Assembly (NCBI GenBank): GCA_014843695.1
Contig: CM026404.1
Span: 52,668,121 to 52,732,120 of the forward strand
From: Archivesica marissinica
Taxonomy: Eukaryota; Mollusca; Bivalvia; Venerida; Vesicomyidae
Length of the DNA: 64,000 bases
Direction: 5' to 3'
The notes beneath the pieces were generated by a model. It was not told the origin of the DNA, did no database searches, and saw only the letters and a list, made by a program, of their open reading frames with translations. Every line of letters begins with the position of its first letter. Position 1 is the stretch's first letter. This document shows, piece by piece, positions 22,695 through 34,314 of the stretch. The translations under genes were made by a program, and so were the position numbers.

Positions 22695-23000
22695 GTGCTC
22701 GCTGTAACCATGCGAGACAAGCTATCTAACAAAATGGCATCTAACACAGACCTGCATCGAGTTGATCTAGATAAAATTCCGTCGAATTTCTCGGTTTTAT
22801 TTCACCCAGATAAGAATATCTTGTTGAAAGCAAGACAGCAAGGGTTTATGTTCTTCAGTGAAGATTATTTCTCTAAAGTACAGATATATTTAATGGATGA
22901 GGACGTGTTAAGTGTTCGTGGAAAATGCTTTCGCAGTCAACGGAAGAGTGAACAACCACATCGTGTCAACTTTGAGAAAAACTGCATTTTTCCGTCTTGA
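22695..23000 (+). CDS. reading frame in the THAP element, possibly SWIM-type N-terminal part
   Basis: 101 codons, with likely starts at 22695, 22710 or 22734; the last gives MASNTDLHRVDLDKIPSN. Content is protein-like and non-repetitive. A basic segment VRGKCFRSQRKSEQPHRVNF (residues about 75-94) resembles, from memory, the region preceding the SWIM zinc-binding motif in large families of animal element-encoded proteins, some of which also carry a YqaJ-type nuclease. No SWIM CxC...CxH motif follows: the frame ends in KNCIFPS. A second frame over the same DNA reads STLRKTAFFRLDGLDPMPED to a stop at about 23049, so a frameshift, a splice or chance cannot be told apart. It points toward the THAP exon on the other strand. 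Best taken as a truncated or first-exon fragment. Confidence 0.45.
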   Translation: MLAVTMRDKLSNKMASNTDLHRVDLDKIPSNFSVLFHPDKNILLKARQQGFMFFSEDYFSKVQIYLMDEDVLSVRGKCFRSQRKSEQPHRVNFEKNCIFPS

Positions 23001-23262
23001 TGGACTCGACCCTATGCCAGAAGACTGGAACATTAGGCCCATAAACTGAACACCAGTACGTTCACTGAGCTAATATGGGAATCCCACAGCTCTGCACATG
23101 CATGGGTACTATTACTACTATCTGGTCCCTAGTCCACCATCCACGACAATATGTATGAACCACATGTATAATTTTAATCACTGTACAACTGTAGATCTAT
23201 AAATGCAGAATATATTTTTTGGAAATATTTTATTATGTATAAATAAATTAATTTCAACTTAC

Positions 23263-23463
23263 TTTTGTGCAAATATATCTGTTTGCATTAATTTTGGATG
23301 TATTCAGCTGGTCGTTTGGTCGTCCACACAACTTGACCCACCTTAGACATTTTTCAAGATTTGTCTTAGGTTTTGGAAATGGCACGAATTTAACGTCACC
23401 TATCAATCGATCTGGATATCTATTATCACTGTCACACAGCCCGTAACTACATCTTTTCACCAT
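23263..23463 (-). CDS. THAP-domain first exon (C2CH zinc finger)
   Basis: Read on the minus strand from ATG at 23463, 67 codons begin MVKRCSYGLCDSDNRYPDRL. The THAP signature is clear: C5-x4-C10, a VPFPKPKT segment at 27-34, C39, W42 within CLRWVKLCGRP, and C65 in RYICTK. The exon ends at a consensus donor AAAA|GTAAGT (23263/23262). The fourth zinc ligand, His of the usual C-x2-H-F, would be the first codon of the next exon. That exon is not identified, and only about 610 bp remain to the element's end. THAP domains bind DNA, and in several transposon groups they form the N-terminus of the transposase. An earlier in-frame ATG at 23517 exists, but the THAP domain normally starts at the Met used here. 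Confidence 0.8.
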
Positions 23464-23929
23464 TGTCAATGACAGACAGCAATAATTAATTGCAATTAAT
23501 TTGTAATTAATTTTCAAAAAATAATTTCAGATCATGATCACTCGTTATCATATTTGATTAAAATTTTACTAAATAACTTGTTTGTCTGACAGAACGATAA
23601 AACAATGACTCGGTGTAGTAATCAATACTATAATTATGTGCACACATATTATAATTGACCAATTAGCACAATCAGTGCTAAATTCCGATGTGCAATACTT
23701 TGATCTTGATCAGATCTGTATCGGGACATTGTAAGTCGGCGGTCTCTGTGATGTACCGGTAGTCGGTAAGTTGTTGATTACTCCCAATAAACAGTGTGAC
23801 ACGCTTAAATTTGATTGCTGTGTTTGCGAGGAAAGAATGACAGTATGGGGTCAGTCGGTGTTTTTATAGATGCATTGATTTTAAAGCAGCTGTCTGGCAT
23901 TTTGTGGTTCATATACACACTTTTAGATT

Positions 23930-24037
23930 TGTCCAATGATTTTGAAATGGGTTGAATTTAACGTCCATCACCAGGATATCGACTAATTTAATACTATAAC
24001 TAACCCACACACCAAAGCTACACATTTTCAACATCAT
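23930..24037 (-). pseudogene. decayed second THAP exon
   Basis: The stretch aligns by eye with the intact exon at 23358-23463. Minus-strand reading gives MLKMCSFGVWVS (first Cys kept, second Cys replaced by Trp), then DVKFNPFQNHW, matching DVKFVPFPKPK. Shared nucleotide blocks include GAATTTAACGTC and GATATC. Spacing differs by small indels, and the second half of the domain is not recognisable. It is therefore a tandem duplicate of the THAP exon that has lost a zinc ligand, on the same strand and about 470 bp upstream in transcription order. Confidence 0.65.
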
Positions 24038-24221
24038 TAAAACAATCAATCAAGCGATCAAATTCACGCCTTTTCAAATTTGTCTACTCGTTACTAGTTT
24101 GTCTAATATGCATTGTTTGTCTAACAAGATGGCGGCGATAAACCGTTGCCGGGGGTGTGTGTGCGAATGGTGCGATGCGATTGGCTAACGCCAACTGTCA
24201 ATCAAAATCGGCAGAAAGGTC

Positions 24222-24322
24222 AATTATGGCATATTGGTGACTGGTCAATTATGGCATATTGGTGACTGGTCAATTATGGCATATTGGTGACTGGTCAATT
24301 ATGCCATATTGGTGACTGGTAA
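24222..24322. repeat. 25-bp minisatellite, right part (4 copies)
   Basis: The array resumes at AATTATGGCATATTGGTGAC directly after the TIR element. The last full unit has ATGCC in place of ATGGC, a typical edge variant. Confidence 0.95.
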
Positions 24323-24691
24323 ATCCAATCTAGCATGTTGATCCAAGATATGTCTGTCCATCATGGTGACTATCTCAAAAGTTGTATTTTGATTTCGACA
24401 TAGACTATGTGGTGGATGACTGGACCGTTGCTATGGTATTTCTTACCTACACTCCATTTTACTTGTCATGCTCCTCAAACTTGTCAATAACTCGGTATAG
24501 TACGTTGTCTAACTCATGAAACAATGTCTTGTAAAAAGAGATATCAAAGTATGGTGGACTTGTCAACAAGCAATACATGCTAATTAATTGTACATAAATC
24601 TTGATTGGTTTTGTTTTATTGACTAATATTTTGCTCTCAGCTGTACTTTACGTTTTATTGACTGATATTTTGCTCTCAGCTGTACATTGTA
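24323..24691. other. single-copy DNA with a 39-bp duplication
   Basis: Spacer between the 25-bp array and the next TIR element. A 39-bp direct duplication starting TTTTATTGACTAATATTTTG lies at about 24612 and 24651. No gene is visible. Confidence 0.65.
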
Positions 24692-25339
24692 GTGGTGGAA
24701 CCTATGCTCGGCGTATTCCTATGCTCGGTGTATTCCTATGCTCGGCGTATTCCTATGCTCGGCGTATATTTTCCATTTACATCCGTATTTAAAATATTTA
24801 AATAGTTTTAACCTATTTTCGTTGACAGATGTGAAGCATGGTTCAATAGCATTCCGTTGTGCGTACCGGTAGCCTATTGCAACTGTCACATGACTGGTTC
24901 AGTAGCCGAATATAAACAAACAACTTGTCGGGAATTTTTTTTCCACCGAAATGTGCGGTTTATGAGCATTTCAGGTGGCTACCCGGATTGGAAAAAAATG
25001 TACAAATAACCAGAAAAAAGTTTCTTATGAGTTGTAATATTGTTAGTTATTGATGTTACTAAGTCAAAATAATATATTCAACATTTAACCATGCATAAAT
25101 AAAAAATTTCATGTACGCCGTGCATAGGTGCCCTAAAGTATCTAGTTCCCCATGGAAACAGGTGTCGTTGCGATAGCTGTATTTAGGCGCATGGTTACGT
25201 AATGAAGCTAAAATGTTCAACAACAATTTTACGAAAGTTGTGTTCACGACTTAAGAAAATAATAATATACGGCAAGTGCATTTAACTTTTTTTATAGGCC
25301 ATGATATGTAGGATTTACGCCGAGCACAGGTTCCACCAC
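24692..25339. mobile_element. 648-bp non-autonomous TIR element
   Basis: The left end GTGGTGGAACCTATGCTCGG (extending CGTA) and the right end, the reverse complement of GTGGTGGAACCTGTGCTCGG plus CGTA, form a 24-bp terminal inverted repeat with one mismatch. A degenerate inner copy of the right TIR (TACGCCGTGCATAGGTGCCC) is at about 25114-25133, so a shorter element or a nested end is possible. The interior is AT-rich. The short minus-strand frame at 25059-25247 has no recognisable domain. No clear target-site duplication is visible, so the superfamily is unassigned. Confidence 0.72.
24703..24765. repeat. 17-bp repeat amplified from the TIR (about 4 copies)
   Basis: TGCTCGGCGTATTCCTA occurs three times in tandem plus a partial fourth. 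It starts inside the left TIR of the surrounding element. The right TIR has only a single TGCTCGGCGTA, so the tandem copies arose at one end only. Confidence 0.85.
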
Positions 25340-25400
25340 GCTATTCTCATGGTTTCAATGAAAATCAATTTGTATTGTATTTATTCTATACGAAGCCAAA

Positions 25401-27051
25401 GAAATACGCTATCATGAAATACGCTACCATGAAATACGCTATCATGAAATACGCTATCATGAACTATGCTATCATGAACTACGCTATCATGAACTACGCT
25501 ATCATGAACTATGCTATCATGAAATACGCTATCATGAACTATGCTATCATGAACTACGCTATCATGAACTACGCTATCATGAACTATGCTATCATGAAAT
25601 ACGCTATCATGAAATACGCTATCATGAAATACGCTATCATGAACTACGCTATCATGAACTATGCTATCATGAAATACGCTATCATGAAATACGCTATCAT
25701 GAAATACGCTATCATGAAATATGCTATCATGAAATACGCTATCATGAAATACGCTATCATGAACTATGCTATCATGAAATACGCTATCATGAAATACGCT
25801 ACCATGAAATACGCTATCATGAAATACGCTACCATGAAATACGCTATCATGAAATACGCTATCATGAAATACGCTATCATGAACTACGCTATCATGAAAT
25901 ATTCTATCATGAAATACGCTATCATGAAATATTCTATCATGAAATACGCTATCATGAACTATGCTATCATGAAATACGCTATCATGAAATATTCTATCAT
26001 GAAATACGCTATCTTATCATGAAATACGTTATCATGAAATACGCTATCATGAAATACGCTATCATGAAATACACTATCATGAAATACGCTATCATGAAAT
26101 ACGCTACCATGAAATACGCTATCATGAAATACGCTACCATGAAATATTCTACCATGAAATACGCTATCATGAAATACGCTATCATGCTATCATGAACTAC
26201 GTTATCATGAACTACGCTATCATGAAATACGCTATCATGAAATACGCTATCATGAACTACGCTATCATGAAATATTCTATCATGAAATACGCTATCATGA
26301 AATATTCTATCATGAAATACGCTATCATGAACTATGCTATCATGAAATACGCTATCATGAAATATTCTATCATGAAATACGCTATCTTATCATGAAATAC
26401 GTTATCATGAAATACGCTATCATGAAATACGCTATCATGAAATATGCTATCATGAAATACGCTATCATGAAATACGCTATCATGAAATACGCTATCATGA
26501 AATACGCTACCATGAAATACGCTATCATGAAATACGCTACCATGAAATACGATACCATGAAATATTCTACCATGAAATACGCTATCATGAAATACGCTAC
26601 CATGAAATACGCTATCATGAAATACGCTATCATGAACTACGCTATCATGAAATACGCTATCATGCTATAATGAACTACGCTATCATGAACTACGCTATCA
26701 TGAAATACGCTATCATGAAATACGCTATCATGAAATATGCTATCATGAAATACGCTATCATGAAATACGCCATCATGAAATACGCTATCATGAACTACGC
26801 TATCATGAAATACGCTATCATGAAATATGCTACCATGAAATACGCTATCATGAAATACGCTATCATGAAATACGCTATCATGAAATACTCTATCATGAAA
26901 TACTCTATCATGAAATACGCTATCAGGAACTACGCTATCCTGAAATACGCTATCATGAAATATGCTATCAGGAAATACGCTATCAGGAAATACGCTATCA
27001 GGAAATACGCTATCCTGAAATACGCTATCATGAAATACGCTATCAGGAAAT
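25401..27051. repeat. 15-bp minisatellite (about 110 copies)
   Basis: Unit GAAATACGCTATCAT with variants GAACTACGC, GAACTATGC, GAAATATTC and CTACCAT. Forward reading gives a five-residue KYAIM/NYAIM period, and reverse also stays open, which reflects unit length rather than coding. Phase-shifting joints (GCTATCTTATCATGAAA near 26010 and 26384; ATCATGCTAT near 26181 and 26659) mark a duplicated block of about 370-480 bp. The last 130 bp are enriched in ATCAGG/ATCCTG edge variants. Confidence 0.96.
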
Positions 27052-27384
27052 TATTTCTCTTTTATTTTAACTCTTTGCATGCTAGCAGGGAAATTAACGA
27101 TCAAATAAGTCGTGCAATTTCCTGACATATTTCCATAGTTTTCAGTTACAAATAAGAATAACACATTAATGAATTGTCGTCTGCTACAATTATATGAAAT
27201 AGTTATGCAAAGAGGTGTGATACAAAACAGTGGACTTGCTAAATTGGCGATTTTTAAATGAATTAGTGAGGAGAGGCAGTGATAATTACATTACATATCA
27301 TAAATGAAGGATTTGGTTTGCGATTCTATTGTACTACTTCTACATACTGAAATAGAGACAATTGTGTTAAGAGAATCTATATTT
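27052..27384. other. AT-rich spacer between two arrays
   Basis: Single-copy sequence of about 330 bp. No open frame of note and no RNA gene seen. Confidence 0.65.
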
Positions 27385-30300
27385 ATATACCTAACTTCTA
27401 CGTAGTGTAGCACTCTATATACCTAACTTCTACATGGTGTAGCACTCTATATACCTAACTTCTACGTGGTGTAGCACTCTATATATCTAACTTCTACGTG
27501 GTGTAGCACTCTATATACCTAACTTATATGTGGTGACTAGCACTCTATATACCTAACTTATATGTAGTGTAGCACTCTATATACCTAACTTATATGTGGT
27601 GTAGCACTCTATATACCTAACTTCTACGTGGTGTAGCACTCTATATACCCAACTTCTACATGGTGTAGCACTCTATATACCTAACTTCTACGTGGTGTAG
27701 CACTCTATATACCCAACTTCTACATGGTGTACCACTCTATATACCTAACTTCTACGTGGTGTAGCACTCTATATACCTAACTTCTACGTGGTGTAGCACT
27801 CTATATACCCAACTTCTATATGGTGTAGCACTCTATATACCTAACTTCTACATGGTGTAGCACTCTATATACCTAACTTCTATATGGTGTAGCACTCTAT
27901 ATACCTAACTTCTACGTGGTGTAGCACTCTATATACCCAACTTCTATATGGTGTAGCACTCTATATACCTAACTTCTATATGCTGTAGCACTCTATATAC
28001 CTAACTTCTACGTGGTGTAGCACTCTATATACCTAACTTCTACATGGTGTAGCACTCTATATACCCAACTTCTACATGGTGTAGCACTCTATATACCTAA
28101 CTTCTATGTGGTGTAGCACTCTACATACCTAACTTCTATGTGGTGTAGCACTCTATATACCCAACTTCTACATGGTGTAGCACTCTATATACCTAACTTC
28201 TACATGGTGTAGCACTCTATATACCTAACTTCTATGTGGTGTAGCACTCTATATACCTAACTTCTACATGGTGTAGCACTCTATATACCTAACTTCTACA
28301 CGGTGTAGCACTCTATATACCCAACTTCTACATGGTGTAGCACTCTATATACCTAACTTCTACATGGTGTAGCACTCTATATACCTAACTTCTACATGGT
28401 GTAACACTCTATATACCTAACTTCTACATGGTGTAGCACTCTATATACCTAACTTCTATATGGTGTAGTACTCTATATACATAACTTCTACATGGTGTAG
28501 CACTCTATATACCCAACTTCTACATGGTGTAGCACTCTATATACCTAACTTCTATATGGTGTAGCACTCTATATACCTAACTTCTACATAGTGTAGCACT
28601 CTATATACCTAACTTCTATATGGTGTAGCACTCTATATACCTAACTTCTACGTGGTGTAGCACTCTATATACCCAACTTCTACGTGGTGTAGCACTCTAT
28701 ATACCTAACTTCTACATGGTGTACCACTCTATATACCTAACTTATACGTGGTGTAGCACTCTATATACCTAACTTCTACATGGTGTAGCACTCTATATAC
28801 CCAACTTCTATATGGTGTAGCACTCTATATACCTAACTTCTACATGATGTAGCACTCTATATACCTAACTTCTATATGGTGTAGCACTCTATATACCTAA
28901 CTTCTACGTGGTGTAGCACTCTATATACCCAACTTCTATATGGTGTAGCACTCTATATACCTAACTTCTACATGGTGTAGCACTCTATATACCTAACTTC
29001 TATATGCTGTAGCACTCTATATACCTAACTTCTACGTGGTGTAGCACTCTATATACCCAACTTCTACATGGTGTAGCACTCTATATACCTAACTTCTATG
29101 TGGTGTAGCACTCTATATACTCAACTTCTATGTGGTATAGCACTCTACATACCTAACTTCTATGTGGTGTAGCACTCTATATACCTAACTTCTACATGGT
29201 GTAGCACTCTATATACCTAACTTCTATGTGGTGTAGCACTCTATATACCCAACTTCTACATGGTGTAGCACTCTATATACCTAACTTCTACATGGTGTAG
29301 CACTCTATATACCTAACTTCTACACGGTGTAGCACTCTATATACCCAACTTCTACATGGTGTAACACTCTATATACCCAACTTCTACATGGTGTAGCACT
29401 CTATATACCTAACTTCTATATGGTGTAGCACTCTATATACCCAACTTCTATATGGTGTAGCACTCTATATACCTAACTTCTATATGGTGTAGCACTCTAT
29501 ATACTCAACTTCTACATGGTGTAACACTCTATATACCTAACTTCTATATGGTGTAGCACTCTATATACCCAACTTCTATATGGTGTAGCACTCTATATAC
29601 CTAACTTCTACATGGTGTAGCACTCTATATACCCAACTTCTACATGGTGTAACACTCTATATACCCAACTTCTACATGGTGTAGCACTCTATATACCTAA
29701 CTTCTATATGGTGTAGCACTCTATATACCCAACTTCTATATGGTGTAGCACTCTATATACCTAACTTCTATGTGGTGTAGCACTCTATATACCCAACTTC
29801 TACATGGTGTAGCACTCTATATACTCAACTTCTACATGGTGTAGCACTCTATATACCTAACTTCTACATGGTGTAGCACTCTATATACCTAACTTCTACG
29901 TGGTGTAGCACTCTATATACCCAACTTCTACATGGTGTAGCACTCTATATACCCAACTTCTACATGGTATAGCACTCTATATACGTAACTTCTACATGGT
30001 GTAGCACTCTATATACCTAACTTCTATGTGGTGTAGCACTCTATATACCCAACTTCTATATGGTGTAGCACTCTATATACCTAACTTCTACATGGTGTAG
30101 CACTCTATATACCTAACTTCTATATGGTGTAGCACTCTATATACCTAACTTCTACGTGGTGTAGCACTCTATATACCTAACTTCTATGTGGTGTAGCACT
30201 CTATATAATCAACTTGTATGTGGTATAGCACTCTACATACCTAACTTCTACATGGTGTAGCACTCTATATACCCAACTTCTATATGGTGTAGCACTCTAT

Positions 30301-33300
30301 ATACCTAACTTCTACATGGTGTAGCACTCTATATACTCAACTTCTACATGGTGTAACACTCTATATACCTAACTTCTATATGGTGTAGCACTCTATATAC
30401 CCAACTTCTATATGGTGTAGCACTCTATATACCTAACTTCTACATGGTGTAGCACTCTATATACCCAACTTCTACATGGTGTAACACTCTATATACCCAA
30501 CTTCTACATGGTGTAGCACTCTATATACCTAACTTCTATATGGTGTAGCACTCTATATACCCAACTTCTACATGGTATAGCACTCTATATACGTAACTTC
30601 TACATGGTGTAGCACTCTATATACCTAACTTCTATGTGGTGTAGCACTCTATATACCCAACTTCTATATGGTGTAGCACTCTATATACCTAACTTCTACG
30701 TGGTGTAGCACTCTATATACCTAACTTCTATGTGATGTAGCACTCTATATACCCAACTTCTACATGGTGTAGCACTCTATATACCCAACTTCTACATGGT
30801 GTAGCACTCTATATACCTAACTTCTATATGGTGTAGCACTCTATATACCTAACTTCTACGTGGTGTAGCACTCTATATACCTAACTTCTACGTGGTGTAG
30901 CACTCTATATACCCAACTTCTACGTGGTGTAGCACTCTATATACCCAACTTCTACATGGTGTAGCACTCTATATACCCAACTTCTACATGGTGTAGCACT
31001 CTATATACCTAACTTCTACATGGTGTAGCACTCTATATACCCAACTTCTACATGGTGTAGCACTCTATATACCCAACTTCTACATGGTGTAGCACTCTAT
31101 ATACCCAACTTCTACATGGTGTAGCACTCTATATACCTAACTTCTATGTGGTGTAGCACTCTATATACTCAACTTCTATGTGGTATAGCACTCTACATAC
31201 CTAACTTCTATGTGGTGTAGCACTCTATATACCCAACTTCTACATGGTGTAGCACTCTATATACCTAACTTCTACATGGTGTAGCACTCTATATACCTAA
31301 CTTCTATGTGGTGTAGCACTCTATATACCCAACTTCTACATGGTGTAGCACTCTATATACCTAACTTCTACATGGTGTAGCACTCTATATACCTAACTTC
31401 TACACGGTGTAGCACTCTATATACCCAACTTCTACATGGTGTAACACTCTATATACCCAACTTCTACATGGTGTAGCACTCTATATACCTAACTTCTATA
31501 TGGTGTAGCACTCTATATACCCAACTTCTATATGGTGTAGCACTCTATATACCTAACTTCTATATGGTGTAGCACTCTATATACTCAACTTCTACATGGT
31601 GTAACACTCTATATACCTAACTTCTATATGGTGTAGCACTCTATATACCCAACTTCTATATGGTGTAGCACTCTATATACCTAACTTCTACATGGTGTAG
31701 CACTCTATATACCCAACTTCTACATGGTGTAACACTCTATATACCCAACTTCTACATGGTGTAGCACTCTATATACCTAACTTCTATATGGTGTAGCACT
31801 CTATATACCCAACTTCTATATGGTGTAGCACTCTATATACCTAACTTCTATGTGGTGTAGCACTCTATATACCCAACTTCTACATGGTGTAGCACTCTAT
31901 ATACTCAACTTCTACATGGTGTAGCACTCTATATACCTAACTTCTACATGGTGTAGCACTCTATATACCTAACTTCTACGTGGTGTAGCACTGTATATAC
32001 CCAACTTCTACATGGTGTAGCACTCTATATACCCAACTTCTACATGGTATAGCACTCTATATACGTAACTTCTACATGGTGTAGCACTCTATATACCTAA
32101 CTTCTATGTGGTGTAGCACTCTATATACCCAACTTCTATATGGTGTAGCACTCTATATACCTAACTTCTACATGGTGTAGCACTCTATATACCTAACTTC
32201 TATATGGTGTAGCACTCTATATACCTAACTTCTACGTGGTGTAGCACTCTATATACCTAACTTCTATGTGGTGTAGCACTCTATATAATCAACTTCTATG
32301 TGGTATAGCACTCTACATACCTAACTTCTACGTGGTGTAGCACTCTATATACCTAACTTCTACGTGGTGTAGCACTCTATATACCTAACTTCTATGTGAT
32401 GTAGCACTCTATATACCCAACTTCTATGTGATGTAGCACTCTATATACCCAACTTCTACATGGTGTAGCACTCTATATACCCAACTTCTACATGGTGTAG
32501 CACTCTATATACCTAACTTCTATATGGTGTAGCACTCTATATACCTAACTTCTACGTGGTGTAGCACTCTATATACCCAACTTCTACGTGGTGTAGCACT
32601 CTATATACCCAACTTCTACATGGTGTAGCACTCTATATACCCAACTTCTACATGGTGTAGCACTCTATATACCTAACTTCTACATGGTGTAGCACTCTAT
32701 ATACCCAACTTCTACATGGTGTAGCACTCTATATACCCAACTTCTACATGGTGTAGCACTCTATATACCCAACTTCTACATAGTGTAACACTCTATATAC
32801 CCAACTTCTCATGGTGTAGCACTCTATATACCCAACTTCTACATAGTGTAACACTCTATATACCCAACTTTACATGGTGTAGCACTCTATATACCCAACT
32901 TCTACATGGTGTAGCACTCTATATACCTAACTTCTATATGGTGTAGCACTCTATATACCCAACTTCTACATGGTGTAGCACTCTATATACCTAACTTCTA
33001 TATGGTGTAGCACTCTATATACCCAACTTCTACATAGTGTAACACTCTATATACCCAACTTCTACATGGTGTAGCACTCTATATACCCAACTTCTACATG
33101 GTGTAGCACTCTATATACCTAACTTCTACATGGTGTAGCACTCTATATACCTAACTTCTACATGGTGTAGCACTCTATATACCTAACTTCTATATGGTGT
33201 AGCACTCTATATACCCAACTTCTATAATGGTGTAGCACTCTATATACCTAACTTCTACATGGTGTAGCACTCTATATACCTAACTTCTACATTGTGTAAC

Positions 33301-33580
33301 ACTCTATATACCCAACTTCTACATGGTGTAGCACTCTATATACCCAACTTCTACATGGTGTAGCACTCTATATACCCAACTTCTACATGGTGTAGCACTC
33401 TATATACCTAACTTCTATGTGATGTAGCACTCTATATACCCAACTTCTACATGGTGTAGCACTCTATATACCCAACTTCTACGTGGTGTAGCACTCTATA
33501 TACCTAACTTCTACATGGTGTAGCACTCTATATACCCAACTTCTACATGGTGTAGCATTCTATATACCTAACCTCTATGG
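27385..33580. repeat. 32-bp minisatellite (about 193 copies)
   Basis: Units ATACCTAACTTCTACATGGT then GTAGCACTCTAT, 32 bp. Variants at two positions (ACCTAAC/ACCCAAC and TACATGG/TACGTGG/TATATGG/TATGTGG) are mosaic. A large higher-order duplication is visible: the rare joint CTATATACTCAACTTCTATG occurs at about 29111 and 31159 (2,048 bp apart). The joint CTATATAATCAACTT occurs at about 30199 and 32279 (2,080 bp apart); the difference is one extra unit. The period is not a multiple of three and stops occur in all frames, so no long frame appears. Confidence 0.97.
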
Positions 33581-33640
33581 GAGAGAGAAGATGCAATGTG
33601 TATTTAAGAATATTGCCTAAGGACATCACCACTGTAGATC
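33581..33640 (-). mobile_element. fragment of SINE family 1 body
   Basis: GGGAGAGAGAAGATGCAA followed by a TTGCCTAAGGACA-like stretch matches the interior of the minus-strand SINE at 20204-20446 (GGGAGAGAGAAGAGGCAAC, TTGCCTAAGGGCA). It lies directly between the end of the 32-bp array and the next SINE. Confidence 0.65.
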
Positions 33641-33890
33641 TTGAGTGGCTTAAACACACAGTGGTTAGCATGCTCACTTCTCACCAATGCAACCCGGGTT
33701 CGATCCTCGGACCTGGAAGTATGTGAGATGGTACGGTTGTCGCCAGATCGGACAGGTGGGTTTTCTCCGGGTACTCCGGTTTCCTCCCACACGAATGACA
33801 ACATATAAGCTTTCATCCGCGCCAACGCGAGCGATTAATATAAGTTGTTAAAACTTGCTTTGCAATCGTTGTAAAATAAAGTTTAAACTA
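33641..33890 (+). mobile_element. tRNA-derived SINE, family 1 variant with conserved core
   Basis: The head has an A-box-like stretch (CACAGTGGTTAGCATGCTCA) and a B box (GGGTTCGATCC at about 33697-33707). The central core contains TCTCCGGGTACTCCGGTTTC (about 33763-33782). The tail reads GCGATTAATATAAGTTGTTA through AATCGTTGTAAAATAAA. The tail matches the truncated copy at 5885-5998 and is related to that of the SINEs at 20204 and 56918, which have a different core. Strongly conserved cores of this kind are known in several metazoan tRNA-SINE superfamilies; I do not assign one. The minus-strand frame at 33604-33825 lies inside it and is not a gene. Confidence 0.85.
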
Positions 33891-34314
33891 AACACAGATT
33901 TGACAGTATGAAACATAATGGCTACATAATTATGATATAGGTTTTATTTGTTCTTGGCTTTAATGATTTAGTAAAGTTGGTATGAAGAAGTGTGTGTGAG
34001 TAGAGCATCAGGGTTCCAAGAGATAGCTCTATTTTTGTGATAAGATGGAGATTATGTTTTACACAGGTCTGGTTTTTTCAAAGTGTTTTCAAAGATTTTT
34101 TGATGAGTGTTGTTGTTCAGAGATTTTAGGATACATGCAATCTCAATTTTCGCATTTTCGCATCATTTTGCTTGTATTATGAACAATAATGTCTGGACTG
34201 GATTAAGCTGGGTAAGTTATAACAGTCACTAGGATATGTTGTTTGATGTTTGTTGAAAAATATTTATGCATATTGTATTGTAATGATTTTAGTGTTGAGT
34301 TTGTTCCAAAGGTC
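33891..34314. other. AT-rich spacer
   Basis: Single-copy sequence with no visible gene or repeat. Confidence 0.6.

Larger units (their letters stand above)
22651..24221. mobile_element. TIR DNA transposon with THAP exon, inserted in the 25-bp array
   Basis: A 1,571-bp insertion begins GACCTTTCTGC and ends GCAGAAAGGTC, a perfect 11-bp terminal inverted repeat. The array unit's AATT is present on both sides (22647-22650 and 24222-24225). Removing the insert plus one AATT restores an uninterrupted array unit, so the footprint is a 4-bp target duplication. Inside are a forward frame of a probably degraded protein (22695-23000), a minus-strand THAP zinc-finger exon (23263-23463) and a decayed second THAP exon (23930-24037). 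P and Kolobok transposons use THAP domains but make 8-bp and TTAA duplications, so the superfamily is uncertain. It is probably an internally deleted, non-autonomous derivative. Confidence 0.85.

Noticed and set aside
25375..27125. KYAIM/NYAIM repeat frames
   Set aside because: A 15-bp unit without stops gives open frames on both strands; there is no independent coding evidence.
27385..33580. Regular direct repeats that might be mistaken for a CRISPR array
   Set aside because: There are no unique spacers, since the units are directly contiguous. There are no cas genes, and the context is eukaryotic.
33604..33825. 73-codon minus-strand frame
   Set aside because: It lies entirely inside a SINE and follows no coding constraints I can see.
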